The notes beneath the pieces are model-generated. The model had not been told where the DNA came from, made no database searches, and saw only the letters and a list, made by a program, of their open reading frames with translations. The position numbers and the translations under genes were made by a program. A stretch of DNA of 16,562 nt from the NCBI GenBank assembly GCA_937880335.1, contig CALFLJ010000042.1, positions 1 to 16,562 on the forward strand. Reading direction: 5' to 3'. This document shows, piece by piece, positions 7,938-15,597 of the stretch. Every line of letters begins with the position of its first letter. Position 1 is the stretch's first letter. Source of the stretch: an uncultured Succinatimonas sp. Its GTDB lineage: Bacteria; Pseudomonadota; Gammaproteobacteria; Enterobacterales; Succinivibrionaceae.

Positions 7938-8794
7938 GTGCGCAGAAAGATTTTAATTTAGATGAAAGTGTAGATAAATTAGCAAAGAGCACAAATTTAA
8001 TTTTAAATTTCAAAGTATCTGGAAAATTTAACGATACGAAAGGCGCAATTTATGAAATCGAAGGTAACAATGCCCAGAAGATCATAAAAGAATGTGTTAT
8101 GTCTGGGCTATATGACTTTGATATTTTGTATTTAGATAAAGTCCCTTCCTTATCTTTGCCTGGTGTATTAGTTCTTGATATGGATATGACTTCAGTTTTA
8201 ATTGAGGGCATTGATGAGATAGCAAGACGCGTAGGCGTTTTTGATAAGGTTGCTGCTATTACAAATGCAGCCATGCATGGTGGAATGGATTTTGCTGAGT
8301 CATTAACAAAACGAGTTTCAATGCTTAAGGGGGGAGATGCTAATGTTATTGACGATGTAAAAACAATCATGAAACAAATGCCTGGACTTGATAGTTTATT
8401 AGATATAACTTTAGGGCATTTTTCTCGCGGTATTTGTTCAGGAGGATTTGTTCAGCTTATATGCGTGCTTGAGGAGAAATATAAGCTTGAAATGGTAAAA
8501 GCAAATTCTCTTGAAATAATTGATGGTAAATTTACAGGTCGTTTAAATAGTGCAATTGTTGACGCCGAGGCAAAGCGTCTTGGTGTTTTAGATCTTATGG
8601 CAAGGAATCAGGTAAAAAAAGATCAGGTGATTGTTTTAGGTGACGGAGCAAATGATCTTAAAATGATCGCAGAGGCAGGTGTCGGTATTGCTTATCATGC
8701 CAAACCATTAGTAAGAGAAAAAGCCCCATGTACTTTAGATCACTGTGATCTTGGTGCTGTAACTTTACTTTTAAAATTGGGAAGCAAAATCTAA
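7916..8794 (+). CDS. serB: Phosphoserine phosphatase
   Basis: A 292-residue HAD-superfamily phosphatase that makes L-serine from O-phosphoserine, the last step of serine synthesis. The nucleophile motif DMDMT (88-92) fits DxDxT, with D88 as phosphoryl acceptor and D90 as acid/base. E97 follows in IEGIDE. SGGF (175-178) is motif II. The final acidic motif is GDGANDLKMI (242-251), followed by GIAYHAKP as in E. coli SerB. The N-terminal portion before the catalytic domain is about 80 residues, shorter than in E. coli (322 residues in all). The start overlaps the upstream gene by 22 bases; AGGA at 7906-7909 precedes it. radA begins directly after the stop, as a serB-radA pair like that in E. coli. 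Confidence 0.95.
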   Translation: MPYVYIVSAQKDFNLDESVDKLAKSTNLILNFKVSGKFNDTKGAIYEIEGNNAQKIIKECVMSGLYDFDILYLDKVPSLSLPGVLVLDMDMTSVLIEGIDEIARRVGVFDKVAAITNAAMHGGMDFAESLTKRVSMLKGGDANVIDDVKTIMKQMPGLDSLLDITLGHFSRGICSGGFVQLICVLEEKYKLEMVKANSLEIIDGKFTGRLNSAIVDAEAKRLGVLDLMARNQVKKDQVIVLGDGANDLKMIAEAGVGIAYHAKPLVREKAPCTLDHCDLGAVTLLLKLGSKI

Positions 8795-10180
8795 ATGGCT
8801 AAGCCTAAGACTGTTTATGTCTGCTTAAACTGTGGTGCTAAATTTCCAAGATGGCAAGGTATTTGTTCTGAATGTGGAGAGGCTGGTACTATTAGTGAGA
8901 CCTTTGAGGAAAAAGCACCTAATGCAGGTGCTAAAGCCGCAAGTCGAGCTTTAAGTGGTTTTGCCGGTGTTACAGGTACTGGCATTACTTCGTTAAGTAG
9001 TGTCGATATAAAAAAAACAGAGCGTCTTCAAACGGGATACAGGGAATTTGATCGTGTTTTAGGCGGAGGAATTGTACCAGGTTCGGTTGTCCTCATAGGG
9101 GGAACTCCTGGGGCTGGAAAATCAACCTTACTTTTACAAACGGTTTGTAAATTGTCAGAAGATATGAGGGTTCTTTATGTCACAGGAGAGGAATCTTTAC
9201 AACAGGTAGCATTAAGAGCAAATCGTTTACGCCTTCCAACACAAAAAGTTTTAGTTGCAGCAGAAACATCAATAGATAATATTTGTTCCTTAGCTATATC
9301 TGAGATGCCCGCTGTTTTGGTTGTAGACTCAATTCAGGTTATGCATGTAAATGGGATTGAGTCTGCGCCAGGCTCTGTAAGTCAGGTACGCGAGGGAGCG
9401 GCTTGTTTAACTCAGTTTGCTAAAAAAACGGGTATAGCTGTCTTTATGGTTGGTCATGTTACAAAGGATGGATCTCTTGCAGGCCCTAAGATTTTAGAAC
9501 ATTGCATTGACTGTTCAGTTATGCTTGAAACAGGAAATGATATGCGTTTTAGGACTTTGCGTTGTCATAAAAACCGTTTTGGAGCTGTTAATGAATTAGG
9601 TGTTTTTGCTATGACTGATGCAGGTCTTGTGGAGGTTAAAAATCCTTCGGCAATTTTTTTAAATCGTCAGGAGAATGTTGCGCCTGGATCGCTTGCGATG
9701 GTTATTTGGGAGGGAACAAGGCCTCTATTATGTGAGCTTCAAGCTCTAGTTGACGTAACTCAATATGGCAATCCAAGGCGTTTGTCTTTAGGTACAGATT
9801 CTGGAAGATTATCTATGCTATTGTCTGTTTTGCATCGACATGCAGAGTTTAATTTAGGTGATCAAGATGTATTTGTTAATGTAGTAGGCGGTGTTAAGGT
9901 TGAAGATACATCAGCAGATCTTCCTTTAGCTTTAGCCTTAATATCCTCATTTAGAGACGTACCAATTCACAGACAAACAGTAAGCTTTGGCGAGATAGGT
10001 TTAACCGGAGAGGTAAGACCGATTTCTTTTGGACAAGAGCGTATTTTGGAAGCTTTAAAGCAAGGATTTACAAGAGTTATTGTCCCATATGATAACTTAC
10101 CTCGCAAAGCATTAGATGGCATTGAAGTAATTGGTATTCGTCGCGTTACAGATTTATTTGAGTTAAGTTTATCCAATTAA
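8795..10180 (+). CDS. radA: DNA repair protein RadA (branch-migration ATPase)
   Basis: A 461-residue RecA-like ATPase that promotes branch migration of recombination intermediates; E. coli RadA has 460. A four-cysteine zinc finger opens the protein (C10, C13, C24, C27). The Walker A motif is GGTPGAGKST (102-111), Walker B is VLVVDSIQ (174-181), and the RadA-specific KNRFG motif is at 259-263. The C-terminal third is the Lon-protease-like domain (DQDVFVNVVGGVKV, GEIGLTGEVRP), which lacks protease function in this family. The ATG immediately follows the serB TAA with no gap. The gene ends eight bases from the convergent rsd stop, with no clear terminator; only a CCAATTAATTGG palindrome (10173-10184) spans the end. 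Confidence 0.97.
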   Translation: MAKPKTVYVCLNCGAKFPRWQGICSECGEAGTISETFEEKAPNAGAKAASRALSGFAGVTGTGITSLSSVDIKKTERLQTGYREFDRVLGGGIVPGSVVLIGGTPGAGKSTLLLQTVCKLSEDMRVLYVTGEESLQQVALRANRLRLPTQKVLVAAETSIDNICSLAISEMPAVLVVDSIQVMHVNGIESAPGSVSQVREGAACLTQFAKKTGIAVFMVGHVTKDGSLAGPKILEHCIDCSVMLETGNDMRFRTLRCHKNRFGAVNELGVFAMTDAGLVEVKNPSAIFLNRQENVAPGSLAMVIWEGTRPLLCELQALVDVTQYGNPRRLSLGTDSGRLSMLLSVLHRHAEFNLGDQDVFVNVVGGVKVEDTSADLPLALALISSFRDVPIHRQTVSFGEIGLTGEVRPISFGQERILEALKQGFTRVIVPYDNLPRKALDGIEVIGIRRVTDLFELSLSN

Positions 10181-10188
10181 TTGGGTAA

Positions 10189-10689
10189 TCATGATTTCAT
10201 AATAGAATGTATAAGTCTTAAACCAATAATCAGGCGATCTTCATTTCTAAAGCGCAATTCAAGACATTTTCCGACTTCCGCTAAATCTCCTTTAAGTGAG
10301 GTCATTTTTTTCTCATCTAAGTCCTCTGCGTATTTATCATTAAAGCGCATAAGATATTCTGTAGTATTTTCTATTTTAGGCATAACCTTATTAGCGATAG
10401 ATAAAGAACGCCCGGAGGCATTTTCCATAAGCTCGATAATTTTAGGATAAAGGTCAAAGTGGCCATGTGAAATATAATCAATTAAATGATCACAAAAGGC
10501 TGTCACATCCTCATAAGAGGGATAACATTCGTCGTTACGATTTGAGGAGCGCGATAAGGAGACATTAAGTAGCTTCATATACATAAGCACAAGCTCCTGT
10601 CTTGCCTTAATCATGTCATTAATCCATGAGTAGCGGTCGTCAACTTCCTGAAGGTCAGTATTAAAGCCGCGAAGTTTATTCTCTTGCAT
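10189..10689 (-). CDS. rsd: Regulator of sigma D (Rsd/AlgQ family)
   Basis: A 166-residue, all-helical protein of the Rsd/AlgQ family, which binds the housekeeping sigma factor RpoD (sigma-70 region 4) and lowers its activity in stationary phase. The recognisable blocks against E. coli Rsd (158 residues) are FCDHLIDYISHGHFDLYPKI (65-84) and VGKCLELRFRNEDRLI (139-154). The ATG has a strong TAGGAGG site only four bases upstream. It is convergent with radA and lies downstream of mepM on the same strand, separated by 204 bases and the mepM terminator, so it likely has its own promoter. In E. coli rsd is near yjaG and purHD, as here. Function rests on family membership. Confidence 0.85.
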   Translation of the reverse strand: MQENKLRGFNTDLQEVDDRYSWINDMIKARQELVLMYMKLLNVSLSRSSNRNDECYPSYEDVTAFCDHLIDYISHGHFDLYPKIIELMENASGRSLSIANKVMPKIENTTEYLMRFNDKYAEDLDEKKMTSLKGDLAEVGKCLELRFRNEDRLIIGLRLIHSIMKS

Positions 10690-10850
10690 TATGCCTCCTA
10701 GGATTTAAAAAATGTAGTTTATTCAATAAATCTATCACAAGGATAAGCTAAATTTAAGAATGAATTTTAATTTTGCGATCAGTTTATAAAAAAGGATAGA
10801 TAGCAGATTTTTTAATTTAGTATATGTGTTAAAGGCTTTTGCAAAATTAT

Positions 10851-10888
10851 TTGAAATGAAAAGAAACTGCCGTCAAAAGACGGCAGTT
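10851..10888 (-). terminator. Intrinsic terminator of mepM
   Basis: A 10-base-pair stem, AACTGCCGTC (10865-10874) with GACGGCAGTT (10879-10888), encloses a four-base loop. Read on the minus strand it is followed by TCTTTTCATTTC, a U-rich tail. It lies six bases after the mepM stop and separates mepM from rsd. Confidence 0.8.
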
Positions 10889-10893
10889 AAAGG

Positions 10894-12582
10894 CTATTTT
10901 TTAGCGATAAGTGAATCACGATGTAGATCGCGTTTGTATTCAGCTATGCTCTTTTCAAAACGCTTGCGTTGACGGGAATTGATCTCTACATCTCTTGAGC
11001 CTAAGTTTACACGCATTGCATTAACAGGACGGCCATTTATACGTAACTCATAATGTAAATGAGGTCCGGTGGATATGCCGGTATTTCCTGAGCGAGCTAT
11101 ATTAGCCCCTAATTTGACTCTTTGTCCCTGCTTAACTAAAAGCTTTGACAGGTGCATATAAACTGTGGAGTACCCACCGCGGTGACGTAAAACTATATAA
11201 TAGCCTGCAGTTCTTGAATATGCTGCTTTGTCAACTACTCCATCAGCAGGGGCTACAATTGGTGTTCCTACAGGTAGACCAAAATCAGTACCGTTATGCG
11301 GGCGAACAGTGCCTAATACAGGGTGTCTACGCCCAGGGTTGAAATTTGAGGTAATACGAACTTTAGCATTGAACGGGATTCGTCTAAATGAACTCTTATT
11401 TGAACTTAGACCTTTTTCGTCATAATACTTATTATCAGATGGGTTTAAATAAGAGGCAATTTTTCCACCTTTAGCTAAGTTAAATTCAACAGCTGCAATT
11501 TTTCCTTTGCTTGAGTCATCAGTGAAAAGCACACGCATTGTATCTCCGGCTCGTATATTGCGAGAAAATTGAATACGGCCTTTGAACATTTGTAAAATGC
11601 GGTTGATTTCTGCATAGGTTATGCCTTCTTTATTAGCGGCAGTTGAGAAAGCCTCTCCTTTTCCTATTGTTACTAAAACTAGACGACCGCGACTTTTAAA
11701 TGCATCCTTGGCATTAGATGTTTTAGCAACTACATTTGCATTATCTGTATTTTCAGCCTTATTTGAAGATACATTTTCATTTTGGATATTTGTTTTAGCA
11801 ACTACAGTTTTGTCTTCTTTATCAAGTTTTTCTATAACTTTATCCGGTATGGCATCATTGTCATTCAAATGAGCGCCAATAGGTTCAATAGCATAGGTAA
11901 AGTTTGAGGTTTTATCATCATTACGATAAATACGTAATTGGTTCTTTTTATCTATTGTTTTTACAAAAGCCAAAAGAGCACTGTCATCGTTAAGTAAAAA
12001 AGAAATTGGCTCTCCTAGTTTTAAATGGTTTATTTGAGCGGCAGCCTGCTTGTTTTGAAGTATATTCATTAAAACAGAGGCTGGAATATTAAGATCTTCA
12101 AATAAAGAGGAAATAGTATCGCCTTTTTGTACATCCTCTGTAAGCCAATTGCCTTCCCTTTGAACAGAAGTATCTTTTTCTACCTTTGCCGCTAAATCTC
12201 TTACGTGCTGATCCATTTCATAATCGGCATCAGCTAGGGCATTTTCCGGTAAGGTATCATCATAGTTGTCAAGATCTGATGCCTTTTTGCCATTGGCATT
12301 AATGTTATCAGTATCCTGAGAGTGTGGTTCTATTCCAAAAGCCTCGGTTAAAGGCTCATTAATTTCACTTTGTGAGAAATTAAAACCGGCAATAGGTTCA
12401 TTCTGGTCTAAATTGTCGCTGTTTTGATTATAGGTACCGCTAAATTGCTTATTTGCAATAAAAGAAAGTCCTAAGGCTACACATAAAGTTGTGGTGATCA
12501 AAATGCAGTTTCTTTTAGAGAAAGGTCGGCCTCTGTTTGTAGATGAGATGGCCTCTACTGAGATGTAGTCTTCGGATATCAT
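10894..12582 (-). CDS. mepM: Murein DD-endopeptidase, M23 family (MepM/YebA-like)
   Basis: A 562-residue envelope protein expected to cut peptide cross-links in peptidoglycan to permit wall growth. An uncleaved signal anchor spans about 26-43. An OapA/LysM-like domain lies at about 145-235 (WLTEDVQKGDTISSLF). A low-complexity linker rich in D, K, N and A covers about 240-298, followed by a second substrate-covering domain (about 299-400). The M23 domain covers about 405-525. Zinc and catalytic residues are present: H429 and D433 in PHNGTDFG, H477 in YMHLS, and H508 with H510 in GPHLHYEL. It is longer than E. coli MepM (440), mainly through the acidic region at 50-140 and the linker. The ATG has no good ribosome site, yet a stop codon lies six bases upstream in frame, so this start holds. 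It is transcribed away from yjaG. Confidence 0.92.
   Translation of the reverse strand: MISEDYISVEAISSTNRGRPFSKRNCILITTTLCVALGLSFIANKQFSGTYNQNSDNLDQNEPIAGFNFSQSEINEPLTEAFGIEPHSQDTDNINANGKKASDLDNYDDTLPENALADADYEMDQHVRDLAAKVEKDTSVQREGNWLTEDVQKGDTISSLFEDLNIPASVLMNILQNKQAAAQINHLKLGEPISFLLNDDSALLAFVKTIDKKNQLRIYRNDDKTSNFTYAIEPIGAHLNDNDAIPDKVIEKLDKEDKTVVAKTNIQNENVSSNKAENTDNANVVAKTSNAKDAFKSRGRLVLVTIGKGEAFSTAANKEGITYAEINRILQMFKGRIQFSRNIRAGDTMRVLFTDDSSKGKIAAVEFNLAKGGKIASYLNPSDNKYYDEKGLSSNKSSFRRIPFNAKVRITSNFNPGRRHPVLGTVRPHNGTDFGLPVGTPIVAPADGVVDKAAYSRTAGYYIVLRHRGGYSTVYMHLSKLLVKQGQRVKLGANIARSGNTGISTGPHLHYELRINGRPVNAMRVNLGSRDVEINSRQRKRFEKSIAEYKRDLHRDSLIAKK
11719..11806. repeat. 16-base direct repeat inside the mepM linker
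   Basis: TGTTTTAGCAACTACA occurs at 11719-11734 and again at 11791-11806, exactly 72 bases (24 codons) apart and in frame. It encodes VVAKT twice (residues 260-264 and 284-288) and suggests the linker grew by an in-frame duplication that has since diverged. Confidence 0.6.
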
Positions 12583-12625
12583 GTTAAATCAAAAGGTTTA
12601 AAAGTGTTTAAGCAAAACAAAATTT

Positions 12626-12647
12626 CCTTATCTTATTTAAGATAAGG
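12626..12647. promoter_or_regulatory. Perfect inverted repeat in the mepM/yjaG divergent spacer
   Basis: CCTTATCTTA (12626-12635) and TAAGATAAGG (12638-12647) are exact reverse complements around TT. The site lies about 44 bases before the mepM start and 138 before yjaG. It could be an operator or a hairpin in the mepM 5' leader. I do not recognise it as a known regulator's consensus. There is no T tract beside it, so it is not a terminator. Confidence 0.5.
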
Positions 12648-12785
12648 TAGGGCTCCAGTTTTTTAATTTGCTTAAAAAGGGAACGAATTATGTTTTTAAT
12701 AAATTTGCTGTAATTTATTATATATAAAACACTTTTTTAGTGAGATAATCAAGCGTTTTCGTAAAATTTTTGGAGCTTTTTCAAA

Positions 12786-13400
12786 ATGATTTTTGGTAGT
12801 CAATATTATGAGCTTTTATCTAAGCTATCCCCGTGGCGTCAAAGTCTATTTGCCTTGGTTTTAACTCAAAGACAGGCCGCTAATTTTGGCCTTTGGTGTG
12901 AGATGAATGATAATCATGCCGGACTTTGCGCCTTTAAGAAAGCTTTAAAGTCTTTATGGGAGTTTCATCGTGAAAAATTTAACCATATAGATCTTGAAAA
13001 GGTTATTGAAGAGGTTGAACCTTATATGCTTTCAGATGAAAAAGAAGACTTAAGTGTTGGAGATCTCTTTGGCCTTGATGCATGTTTAAGTTTGGCTGCA
13101 AGTGTAGATGCCATTATTTTGCATGATGGTGATGAGGCAGAGATTGCATCACGATCAAGTCTTGCAGGCGTTATTAGAAAGGTTGAGCAACAAGTAGGAG
13201 AGCTTTCAGATGAGCTTATGCGCGAACAAGATGAGGTTGATCATGAAGTTAATTTTCAAATTGAGCTTTTAGAACTTTTACAAAAGTCAAAGCGCTCTCC
13301 TAATCTTACTAAGAGTTTATTAGATAAGGCTTATGAAGATGATATGAGTAATATAGGAATATCTTTAGAAGGCTTCGAGAAGCAGGATTACTCCGCTTAA
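12786..13400 (+). CDS. yjaG: DUF416 family protein (YjaG-like), function unknown
   Basis: A 204-residue cytoplasmic, mostly helical protein of the DUF416 family. Compared from memory with E. coli YjaG (196 residues), the conserved blocks are LSPWRQSLFALVL (14-26), GLDACLSL (96-103), EVNFQIELLELL (154-165) and SNIGISL (188-194). No catalytic motif is visible and no function is established for the family. GGAG at 12772-12775 precedes the ATG by 10 bases, and a TATATA-rich stretch about 65 bases upstream could hold the promoter. The 3' end overlaps the convergent TSUP gene by 36 bases. Its position next to rsd and purHD matches the E. coli neighbourhood. Confidence 0.85.
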   Translation: MIFGSQYYELLSKLSPWRQSLFALVLTQRQAANFGLWCEMNDNHAGLCAFKKALKSLWEFHREKFNHIDLEKVIEEVEPYMLSDEKEDLSVGDLFGLDACLSLAASVDAIILHDGDEAEIASRSSLAGVIRKVEQQVGELSDELMREQDEVDHEVNFQIELLELLQKSKRSPNLTKSLLDKAYEDDMSNIGISLEGFEKQDYSA

Positions 13401-14141
13401 CATTGCCACAAAAGAGAAGATTACTCTTACAACTTTGATTGGTAAAATTACCAATAAATAAGTACCTAAATAAGAGCCTGTAAAGGTGGCTATTATCATA
13501 ACCGGGACCCACTGCCAGTGAATGGCAGTGACCGCTCCTACTGTAAATGCACCTACGGCATTCCATAAGGTTGCAACGAATACCATCGTGTGCATAATCG
13601 CCTTTTTAAGTTCGAGGCCAAAAACGCCTGCTAAAGTTAGGGTGGAAAATAACCCTGCCCCAGATGAAAGTGAGCCTGAAAATAAGCCTACTAAAATAAT
13701 AAGTAAGCTACCTATAATGGTTCTGCTAAGAGATCTGTTTTCAATGGTTGATGAGCCAAAAGAGCGTTTAAATAGGGTGTAAATACCTGATGCTATGGTA
13801 ATAATGCCTAAACTTATTTCAGCTATATGAGCTGGGATTTTTACAATAATAAGAGAGCCTAGTACAACAGAGGGACATCCTAAAAAGAGCATAATAAGCG
13901 AAATTTGCTTATCAAAATTGTAATTGTGAAATTTTCCTTTTCTAGCTAAAGCGCCTAAGCCTAAAAAGACTACTGCTACTTTATGGGTTCCTAATGCAGT
14001 TGCAAAAGGCAAACCTAATAGAACAAGAAGCGGGAATTGTACAAATCCCGCTCCTCCTCCTGATACGGAGGCAAAGAGATTGGCAGTAAACGAAACTATA
14101 AATAAAATACCTTGTTTTATTATTTCCTCAGTCACTGCCAT
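13365..14141 (-). CDS. TSUP-family membrane permease (TauE/SafE-like)
   Basis: A 258-residue inner-membrane protein with about eight hydrophobic segments and the internal duplication typical of the TauE/SafE (TSUP) family. The first half carries SGGGAGFVQFPLL (27-39) with GTHK (51-54); the second carries GLFSGSLSSGAGLF (152-165). The family exports or imports small anions such as sulfite or sulfonates; the substrate here cannot be told from sequence. The gene follows purD by six bases on the same strand and is probably co-transcribed with purHD. Start choice is uncertain: GGGGAG (14142-14147) touches the ATG at 14141, while the GTG two codons later (14133-14135) sits six bases from it and may be the true start. 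Its 3' end overlaps yjaG by 36 bases in convergent orientation. Confidence 0.87.
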   Translation of the reverse strand: MAVTEEIIKQGILFIVSFTANLFASVSGGGAGFVQFPLLVLLGLPFATALGTHKVAVVFLGLGALARKGKFHNYNFDKQISLIMLFLGCPSVVLGSLIIVKIPAHIAEISLGIITIASGIYTLFKRSFGSSTIENRSLSRTIIGSLLIILVGLFSGSLSSGAGLFSTLTLAGVFGLELKKAIMHTMVFVATLWNAVGAFTVGAVTAIHWQWVPVMIIATFTGSYLGTYLLVILPIKVVRVIFSFVAMLSGVILLLEAF

Positions 14142-14147
14142 CTCCCC
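14142..14147 (-). promoter_or_regulatory. Ribosome binding site that questions the TSUP start
   Basis: On the minus strand GGGGAG fills the whole gap between the purD stop and the annotated ATG, leaving no spacer. It has a six-base spacer to the GTG at codon 3, which favours GTG initiation at 14135. Confidence 0.5.
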
Positions 14148-15434
14148 TTATTTATTACGATCAATTGCACGCCAGGCAATGTCTTTACGATAGAACATGC
14201 CGTTAAAGTGTACCTTCTCACATAAGGCATAAGCCTTATCACGAGCTTTGGCTACTGTGTCACCTAAAGCTGTTACACATAAAACGCGACCGCCAGCGGT
14301 AACTACATCATCTCCAACCTGCTTTGTGCCAGCTTCAAAGATTTTTTCATCTTTATCAGAGGCTGCATCTAAGCCCTTGATTATATCGCCTTTACGTGGA
14401 GATGCAGGGTAGTTGTGAGCGGCAATAACCACGCCTACAGCAGGACGAGGATCGTAATTTATAGTAGCATCTTTAAGACCGTTGTCTTCACAGGCTTTAA
14501 GGCAGAGCTCAACTAAGTCAGATTGCATGCGCATCATGATAGGCTGAGTCTCAGGATCACCAAATCTGCAATTAAACTCAACTACGCGAGGATCACCATT
14601 TTCATCAATCATAAGACCTGCATATAAGAAACCACGGTAAGGAATACCATCCTCACGTAAGCCCTTAAGAGTAGGATTTATGATTCTTGTCATAACCTTT
14701 TCATAAACTTCGTCTGTTACAACAGGGGCAGGTGAGTATGCTCCCATACCGCCGGTATTAGGACCTGTATCACCATCGCCTACGCGTTTATGGTCCTGTG
14801 AGGTCGCCATTGGTAGGGCATTGATTGTATCTGCCATAACAATGAAAGAGGCTTCTTCACCTTTCATGAACTCTTCAATTACAACAGACGATGAGGCATC
14901 ACCAAACTCATGATCATCTAACATCATGTGAACAGCATCAATAGCCTCTTGTAAAGTCATAGCAACAACTACACCTTTGCCTGCAGCTAAACCATCAGCC
15001 TTAATAACGATAGGCGCACCCATCTTTTCAATATAGGCGATTGCGTCATTTGCATTTGTAAATACTTCATAGGCTGCAGTTGGGATATTGTGACGCTTTA
15101 AAAAGTCCTTAGTAAATGATTTTGAACCTTCAAGCTGAGCGGCTTCCTTGCTAGGACCGAAGACCTTAAGGGAAGCCTTAGCAAAGGCATCTGAGATACC
15201 GGCAACTAAAGGTGCCTCAGGACCTACAATAGTTAGATCTATATTTTGTTCTTTGGCAAACTTAACTAAACCATCGATGTCATCAACACCTATAGCTACG
15301 TTTTCCATTTTAGGCTCATGTGCAGTACCAGGGTTTCCAGGAGCTACAAAAACCTTTTGGGCCAGTGGAGATTGTGCGGCTTTCCATGCTAAAGCGTGCT
15401 CACGACCACCGCTTCCTATAACTAATATCTTCAT
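14148..15434 (-). CDS. purD: Phosphoribosylamine--glycine ligase (GAR synthetase)
   Basis: A 428-residue ATP-grasp enzyme that joins glycine to 5-phosphoribosylamine in the second step of purine synthesis; E. coli PurD has 429. The N-terminal domain begins with KILVIGSGGREHA (2-14). The ATP-grasp region shows KADGLAAGKGVVVA (145-158), DTGPNTGGMGAYSP (222-235) and the metal/phosphate segment EFNCRFGDPETQ (286-297). The C-terminal domain ends in DIAWRAIDRNK. The start is fixed by this canonical beginning although no strong ribosome site is near; GAGGGG lies about 20 bases upstream. It follows purH by 163 bases and precedes the TSUP gene by six, forming a purH-purD-TSUP unit. Confidence 0.97.
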   Translation of the reverse strand: MKILVIGSGGREHALAWKAAQSPLAQKVFVAPGNPGTAHEPKMENVAIGVDDIDGLVKFAKEQNIDLTIVGPEAPLVAGISDAFAKASLKVFGPSKEAAQLEGSKSFTKDFLKRHNIPTAAYEVFTNANDAIAYIEKMGAPIVIKADGLAAGKGVVVAMTLQEAIDAVHMMLDDHEFGDASSSVVIEEFMKGEEASFIVMADTINALPMATSQDHKRVGDGDTGPNTGGMGAYSPAPVVTDEVYEKVMTRIINPTLKGLREDGIPYRGFLYAGLMIDENGDPRVVEFNCRFGDPETQPIMMRMQSDLVELCLKACEDNGLKDATINYDPRPAVGVVIAAHNYPASPRKGDIIKGLDAASDKDEKIFEAGTKQVGDDVVTAGGRVLCVTALGDTVAKARDKAYALCEKVHFNGMFYRKDIAWRAIDRNK

Positions 15435-15561
15435 ATTAAACCGGCAATAGCCCCTCTTTTAATACGGGAATATTAAGCCGTCCTCTTTATTTAAATTAGG
15501 TTAATTAAGTATTCTTTTTTTTAAGAAGGTACTTTAGTAGGGTTATTATGTTCTGCTTTAT

Positions 15562-15585
15562 CTCCCCGGTAATAGAACCGGGGAG
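15562..15585. other. GC-rich hairpin after purH without a T tract
   Basis: CTCCCCGGT (15562-15570) pairs perfectly with ACCGGGGAG (15577-15585) around a six-base loop. It starts 12 bases after the purH stop on the minus strand. No T run follows on either strand, so it is not a standard intrinsic terminator. It more likely protects the purH mRNA 3' end or sets the purH:purD ratio. The other 139 bases between purH and purD hold a short TTCTT/AAGAA stem with an A/T-tract loop (15512-15526) and no recognisable PurR box. Confidence 0.55.
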
Positions 15586-15597
15586 TGTGATTATTTA

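Noticed and set aside
8050..8370. Minus-strand open frame of 106 codons
   Set aside because: It is antisense to the serB N-terminal and nucleophile-motif region and resembles no protein; serB is clearly coding.
10173..10184. CCAATTAATTGG palindrome over the radA stop as a terminator
   Set aside because: It is a short AT-rich palindrome with no loop and no T tract; it overlaps the stop codon by chance as far as I can see.
10181..10450. Plus-strand open frame of 89 codons after radA
   Set aside because: It lies antisense to rsd, has no recognisable protein features, and rsd is a clear family match.
11621..11872. Plus-strand open frame of 83 codons with a hydrophobic look
   Set aside because: It is antisense to the low-complexity mepM linker; the composition explains the apparent membrane segment.
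12626..12647. Inverted repeat as an NsrR or Zur site
   Set aside because: The AAGAT/ATCTT core recalls NsrR, and mepM is beside zinc-uptake genes in E. coli, but arm spacing and flanks do not fit either consensus.
13309..13782. Two further open frames (minus 13309-13566, plus 13522-13782) around the TSUP 3' half
   Set aside because: Both overlap the TSUP coding region in other frames and lack any family resemblance.
15148..15450. Plus-strand open frame of 100 codons
   Set aside because: It is antisense to the well-conserved N terminus of purD.
15435..15597. PurR operator between purH and purD
   Set aside because: No sequence close to the ACGCAAACGTTTGCGT pattern is present; the purH promoter is outside the window.
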